Assembly (NCBI GenBank): GCA_043802345.1
Contig: JAZDLC010000101.1
Coordinates: 1 to 18,221 of the forward strand
Direction of reading: 5' to 3'
Origin: JAZDLC01 sp043802345
GTDB lineage: Bacteria; Planctomycetota; B15-G4; JADJEK01
Length of the DNA: 18,221 nucleotides
The position numbers and the translations under genes were made by a program. A model generated the notes under the pieces. That model was not told where the DNA came from, made no database searches, and worked only from the letters and a program-made list of their open reading frames with translations. Position 1 is the stretch's first letter. Each line of letters opens with the position of its first letter. Of this stretch, positions 15,337 to 18,221 are shown in pieces.

Positions 15337-16800
15337 ATGCCGGTCATGTCCTGGCTCACCAAGAAGCGGGTGGCCTGGCTTTCCGTAGCCAGCAACACCA
15401 CCTTGACCGCGATCAAGCTCGGGGCCGGGCTGATGACCGGTTCGGTCAGCATCCTCTCCGAAGCCGCGCATTCAGCGATGGACTTGATCGCCGCGGGCAT
15501 CGCGACCTTCTCCGTGCATGTGTCCGACATTCCGCCCGACCGTGATCACCCGTACGGCCATGAGAAGGTCGAGAATGTCTCGGGCGTGATCGAAGGGCTG
15601 CTGATCTTCGGCGCCGCCGGCTGGATCATCTACGAGGCGGTGGGGAAGCTGATCGGCGGAGTCGAGCTCCAGGGGCTGGGGCCGGGTCTGGTCGTGATGG
15701 CAATCTCGGCGGTGGTAAACCTCATCGTGGCGGGCCGGCTGAAGAGTGTCTCGATCGCCGAGCGCTCGGTGGCCCTCGAGGCCGACGCGGCGCACCTTTA
15801 CACCGACGTCTATACTTCGGCGGCAGTGTTCGTCGGCCTGGCCGCCATCACCGCCGGCGAGCGCTTCTTCGGCGTCGACCTGTCCTGGCTCGACCCGGTG
15901 ATCGCCATGGCCGTGGCCCTGCTCATCATGGGCGCGGCCTTTCGCATCACCAGGAAGAGTTTCCTGCCGCTCCTTGACGTGGCGGCCTCGGAAGAGGAGC
16001 TGGCGACCATCGAGCAGACTCTCGACGAGTTCGCCGGCACGGGGTGCGACTACCACAAGATTCGCACCAGAAGGGCGGGCGGATCGCTCCACGTGGACCT
16101 GCACATCGGATGCAGGCCGGGCGTGACGCTCGACCAGGGGCATGGCATCAGCCACGCCATCAAGGCGGGCATCGAGGAGAATCTCCCTGGAGCCCGCGTG
16201 CTGATCCACGTCGAACCGAGCAAGATCGCCAGGAGCCTCGCCAAGGATGACGAACGGTATCGACGCATCGAGAGTGAATTGGTGGCGGATCGAAGCGTCA
16301 CCGGCATTTGCGGCCTCGAGGTCATCGAATACCGCGAGGAGCTGAGGGTCGAGACCGAGTTGACCCTTGATCCGAAGTTGTCATTCGCCGAGAGCAGCGC
16401 CCTCAGCGACCGTCTCGGCAGCAGGATCGCCGCCTGTCTTGCCGAGGTCAAGGAGACGGTGATCAAGCTCAGGCCCGGCGACGGTTGGCAGGACGCCATT
16501 CATGATGACGACCAGAAGCGCATCCACGAGTTGCTGGGCGAGCATGAGGGCGCCTTCGCCGGGGTCCACCAGATCAAGGTCAGCTCCGCCGGCGGCCGCC
16601 ACTTCGTTCAGATCCGGCTGGGCGTGCCCGGGCTGCTGCCGGTCGAGGACGCTCACAAGATTGGCGAGCATCTCCGGGACGACATCGAGAGCCTCTTCGC
16701 CGACAAGGCCGAGATCGATCTCCACATCGAGCCGTGCGACAGGAACTGCGAATCCTGCAAGGCCGATTGCCCGGAGAGACTGCAGCCGGGAATCAGGTAG
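15337..16800 (+). CDS. Cation diffusion facilitator with three tandem C-terminal domains and Cys tail
   Basis: A 487-residue divalent-metal/proton antiporter of the CDF family; ordinary members have about 300 residues. The six-TM region spans about 1-210. Transport-site residues are H45 and D49 in TM2 (AHSAMD) and H153 and D157 in TM5 (AHLYTD), the same numbering as the E. coli YiiP site. HxxxD in both helices favours Zn2+. Three cytoplasmic domains follow: about 216-295, 304-383 and 390-466. The first and third share H-[KQ]-I-[RK], AGG, PG, H-x-I and HIEP/HVEP landmarks; the second is more diverged. C467, C471, C474 and C478 form a terminal metal-binding motif. The start is uncertain: the ATG at 15337 or the one at 15346, both lacking a strong ribosome site. 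It probably exports zinc or a similar metal from the cytoplasm. Confidence 0.88.
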   Translation: MPVMSWLTKKRVAWLSVASNTTLTAIKLGAGLMTGSVSILSEAAHSAMDLIAAGIATFSVHVSDIPPDRDHPYGHEKVENVSGVIEGLLIFGAAGWIIYEAVGKLIGGVELQGLGPGLVVMAISAVVNLIVAGRLKSVSIAERSVALEADAAHLYTDVYTSAAVFVGLAAITAGERFFGVDLSWLDPVIAMAVALLIMGAAFRITRKSFLPLLDVAASEEELATIEQTLDEFAGTGCDYHKIRTRRAGGSLHVDLHIGCRPGVTLDQGHGISHAIKAGIEENLPGARVLIHVEPSKIARSLAKDDERYRRIESELVADRSVTGICGLEVIEYREELRVETELTLDPKLSFAESSALSDRLGSRIAACLAEVKETVIKLRPGDGWQDAIHDDDQKRIHELLGEHEGAFAGVHQIKVSSAGGRHFVQIRLGVPGLLPVEDAHKIGEHLRDDIESLFADKAEIDLHIEPCDRNCESCKADCPERLQPGIR

Positions 16801-16803
16801 GCC

Positions 16804-17109
16804 ATGGAATCACCGATGAATCGGGCGGTTGTCGTGGCCGGATTGCTGCTGGTCGTCGCTGCCACGATATACGCGCCTTGGGAGTACTACTCGTACTGCA
16901 ATGCGGGCTGGGGGTTCGAGTCGCATCGTGTCGCGTCGGCGGGGTATTCGGTGCTGTGGAAGCCGCCTGAGAACCGCGACGGATACGCCACGCGGATCTA
17001 CCCATCGCATTACCTGGCGCAGATTGGCCTGGCAGCTCTGGTCTCGGGCGTCGCGATCACTCTTCTATACCGAAGGCGCAGGGTCAGGGCCCCTGAAAAA
17101 GAGCTCTGA
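16804..17109 (+). CDS. Small two-TM membrane protein, unknown function
   Basis: A 101-residue protein that I do not recognise. Hydrophobic segments are at residues about 7-24 and 71-89, followed by a basic RRRRVR tail that should lie in the cytoplasm. The loop between (about 25-70) holds many aromatic residues (APWEYYSYCNAGWGFES) and would face the periplasm. The ATG is 3 bp after the transporter stop, with AGGTAG upstream, so the two are probably cotranscribed. An ATG at 16816 is a second start candidate. Tight linkage suggests an accessory role for the transporter, but nothing in the sequence proves this. Its 3' end converges with the minus-strand gene, 16 bp apart. Confidence 0.7.
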   Translation: MESPMNRAVVVAGLLLVVAATIYAPWEYYSYCNAGWGFESHRVASAGYSVLWKPPENRDGYATRIYPSHYLAQIGLAALVSGVAITLLYRRRRVRAPEKEL

Positions 17110-17125
17110 GAGCCGCTGGGCGCGC

Positions 17126-18221
17126 TCAGTCCTCGAGGTCGAGGTCCTCGAAGAAGGTCTCGGAGGAGCCGAGCTGCTCGAGGTAGTCGTGGAAGTCGAG
17201 GCGCACGTCCGCGTCGATGCGGCGGCGGCCGTCCTCGCCGAGCATGCGGTCGACGACCCAGTTCGGGAGGTAGACCTCTGCGGTCAGTTCCTTGTCGTTG
17301 CTCATCTCCTCGATGGCGACCAGGTTCGCCTTGACCAGCGTGCTGCGGCGGGAGAGGAAGCGGCGCTTCGCCACCAGCTCCTCCTCGTTGGCGGAAATCA
17401 GCTTCAAGAGGTCCACCGCGTCCAGGAAGGCGCCTCCCTCGAGCAGCTCCTGGAACAGCAGCGTGATCAGGACGACCAGCTCCTGTTCGTCGAGGCCGTA
17501 CTCCTTCCGCATCGAGACGAGCGGGAACTCGTCCGCCCGCGGGGTCAGCCGGAGCGACTCGGCCATCCGGTCGCGGAAGCGCCGGAGCTGCTGATTCAGC
17601 GCCGTGACCGATTCGGCGGTGCCGAGCCCCACGTCATCCCAGTAGTCGAACTGGAACACCTTGGCGGCCCGCTTCCGGTAGAGCAGCGAGAAGCGGCGCA
17701 CATCGAGCACATAGGAGAGGTTGTTCCGGTACGGCCGGACCTTGTTTCTCTTTCCCGGGAAGCGGATCGCCCGCTGGGCCAGGAAGGTGTTCCGTACCAT
17801 GCGAAAGACCCGGTCGGAGATCTTGAACGGAGTCTCCAGCACCTCGTCCTCGTCGCCGTCGTCCCGGGTGTCCGGCACGATCAGGCCGGCGGAAAGCAGC
17901 GTGGCGGTCGGCTCCAGGAAGTCGCACCCCCTGAGGATCTCGTAGGAGGAATCGAACAGCAGGCCGAGAAGCTCCCGCCCCTTCAGGTACGGGTTGTCCG
18001 CGGTCAACCGCTGACGAAGCAGGGTGAGCAGCACCACGAACTGGTGCTTGTTCAGACGGTAGCGCTGCATCAGGCCGCCGAGGGTGGACTGATCCGGTAG
18101 CTCGCGCAGGTCCTTGCCGATCAAGTCGATCTTGCGCCTGCTCTGGGTCTTGAGCCGCCTCGTCTCGGCGACGTCGGCCTCCTCGTCCCGGAGCTTCTGG
18201 CGCAGCACGCCGAGCTGGTCG
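17126..18221 (-). CDS. Protein with duplicated winged-helix-like module (5' partial)
   Basis: The frame is open to the right edge, so the start is outside the window; a GTG at 18208 is internal or a possible start. At least 364 residues are visible. Two similar modules of about 60 residues occur, starting near residues 52 and 238 counted from that GTG. Landmarks are L-x3-[QE]-[FL]-VVL-[LI]-TLL, then [DE]LL-x-L[LI], FL-x3-[AS]TL and [GN]L[IV]. They recall the winged-helix domain that precedes the AAA module in some bacterial AAA ATPases, but no Walker A or B motif is visible. The C-terminus is acidic (FFEDLDLED). Between the modules is a basic linker (FPGKRNKVRPYRNN). Function is unknown; an adaptor or regulatory subunit for an ATPase is a guess. 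Confidence 0.65.
   Translation of the reverse strand, partial: DQLGVLRQKLRDEEADVAETRRLKTQSRRKIDLIGKDLRELPDQSTLGGLMQRYRLNKHQFVVLLTLLRQRLTADNPYLKGRELLGLLFDSSYEILRGCDFLEPTATLLSAGLIVPDTRDDGDEDEVLETPFKISDRVFRMVRNTFLAQRAIRFPGKRNKVRPYRNNLSYVLDVRRFSLLYRKRAAKVFQFDYWDDVGLGTAESVTALNQQLRRFRDRMAESLRLTPRADEFPLVSMRKEYGLDEQELVVLITLLFQELLEGGAFLDAVDLLKLISANEEELVAKRRFLSRRSTLVKANLVAIEEMSNDKELTAEVYLPNWVVDRMLGEDGRRRIDADVRLDFHDYLEQLGSSETFFEDLDLED

Noticed and set aside
17110..17125. Intrinsic terminator between the convergent genes
   Set aside because: Only 16 bp, with no clear stem or U-tract.
16829..18100. 423-codon open frame on the plus strand
   Set aside because: Overlaps the small membrane protein in another frame and is antisense to the winged-helix-like gene; its translation is Leu/Glu/Val/Arg-rich shadow sequence.

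Overview
This is a GC-rich bacterial chromosomal window with strong G/C preference at third codon positions, GTG as well as ATG starts, and tightly packed genes. Several products are exported: a Tat-signal enolase-superfamily enzyme, a predicted lipoprotein, and alkaline-phosphatase-fold hydrolases. This fits an environmental, probably uncultured Gram-negative lineage, for example Acidobacteriota, Planctomycetota, Myxococcota or a related candidate phylum. There is no rRNA or other marker gene, so the phylum is a guess. I see no phage, IS element, tRNA or CRISPR array.

Layout. (1) Positions 1-1345 hold the 3' part of an AMP-forming acyl-CoA synthetase. It is followed by an intergenic inverted repeat made of GAAATC/GATTTC hexamers. 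(2) Positions 1550-4718 hold a two-gene sugar operon: an L-fucose/D-arabinose isomerase family protein and an FGGY D-ribulokinase-like kinase. Together they would turn D-arabinose into D-ribulose 5-phosphate. (3) Positions 4719-5237 hold a long leader and a 68-residue Cys/His-rich small protein, convergent with (4) a LeuA/HMGL-family acyltransferase on the minus strand (5258-6496). (5) Divergent from that, positions 6630-12672 hold a co-directional cluster: an anchored sulfatase-fold hydrolase, an exported thioredoxin-fold/helical-repeat protein, a SAM methyltransferase, and a large lipoprotein with a second sulfatase-fold domain. Both hydrolases carry Thr where true sulfatases carry Cys or Ser. 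(6) Positions 12712-14269 hold a small cupin and a Tat-exported mandelate racemase/muconate lactonizing enzyme homologue. (7) Positions 14270-16800 hold the most unusual stretch. It has a hairpin that could mask a near-perfect Shine-Dalgarno in front of a 27-codon Arg-rich ORF, then a protein joining a secretion signal to sigma-70-like regions 2 and 4, then a cation diffusion facilitator with three tandem C-terminal domains and a four-Cys tail. (8) A small two-TM protein follows, convergent with the 3' part of a gene encoding two copies of a winged-helix-like module.

How the genes fit together. The sugar pair is an obvious catabolic unit. The 6630-12672 cluster looks like an envelope-modification unit with unknown substrate. 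The 14363-16800 block could be a metal-homeostasis unit with translational control, but that is inference from proximity.
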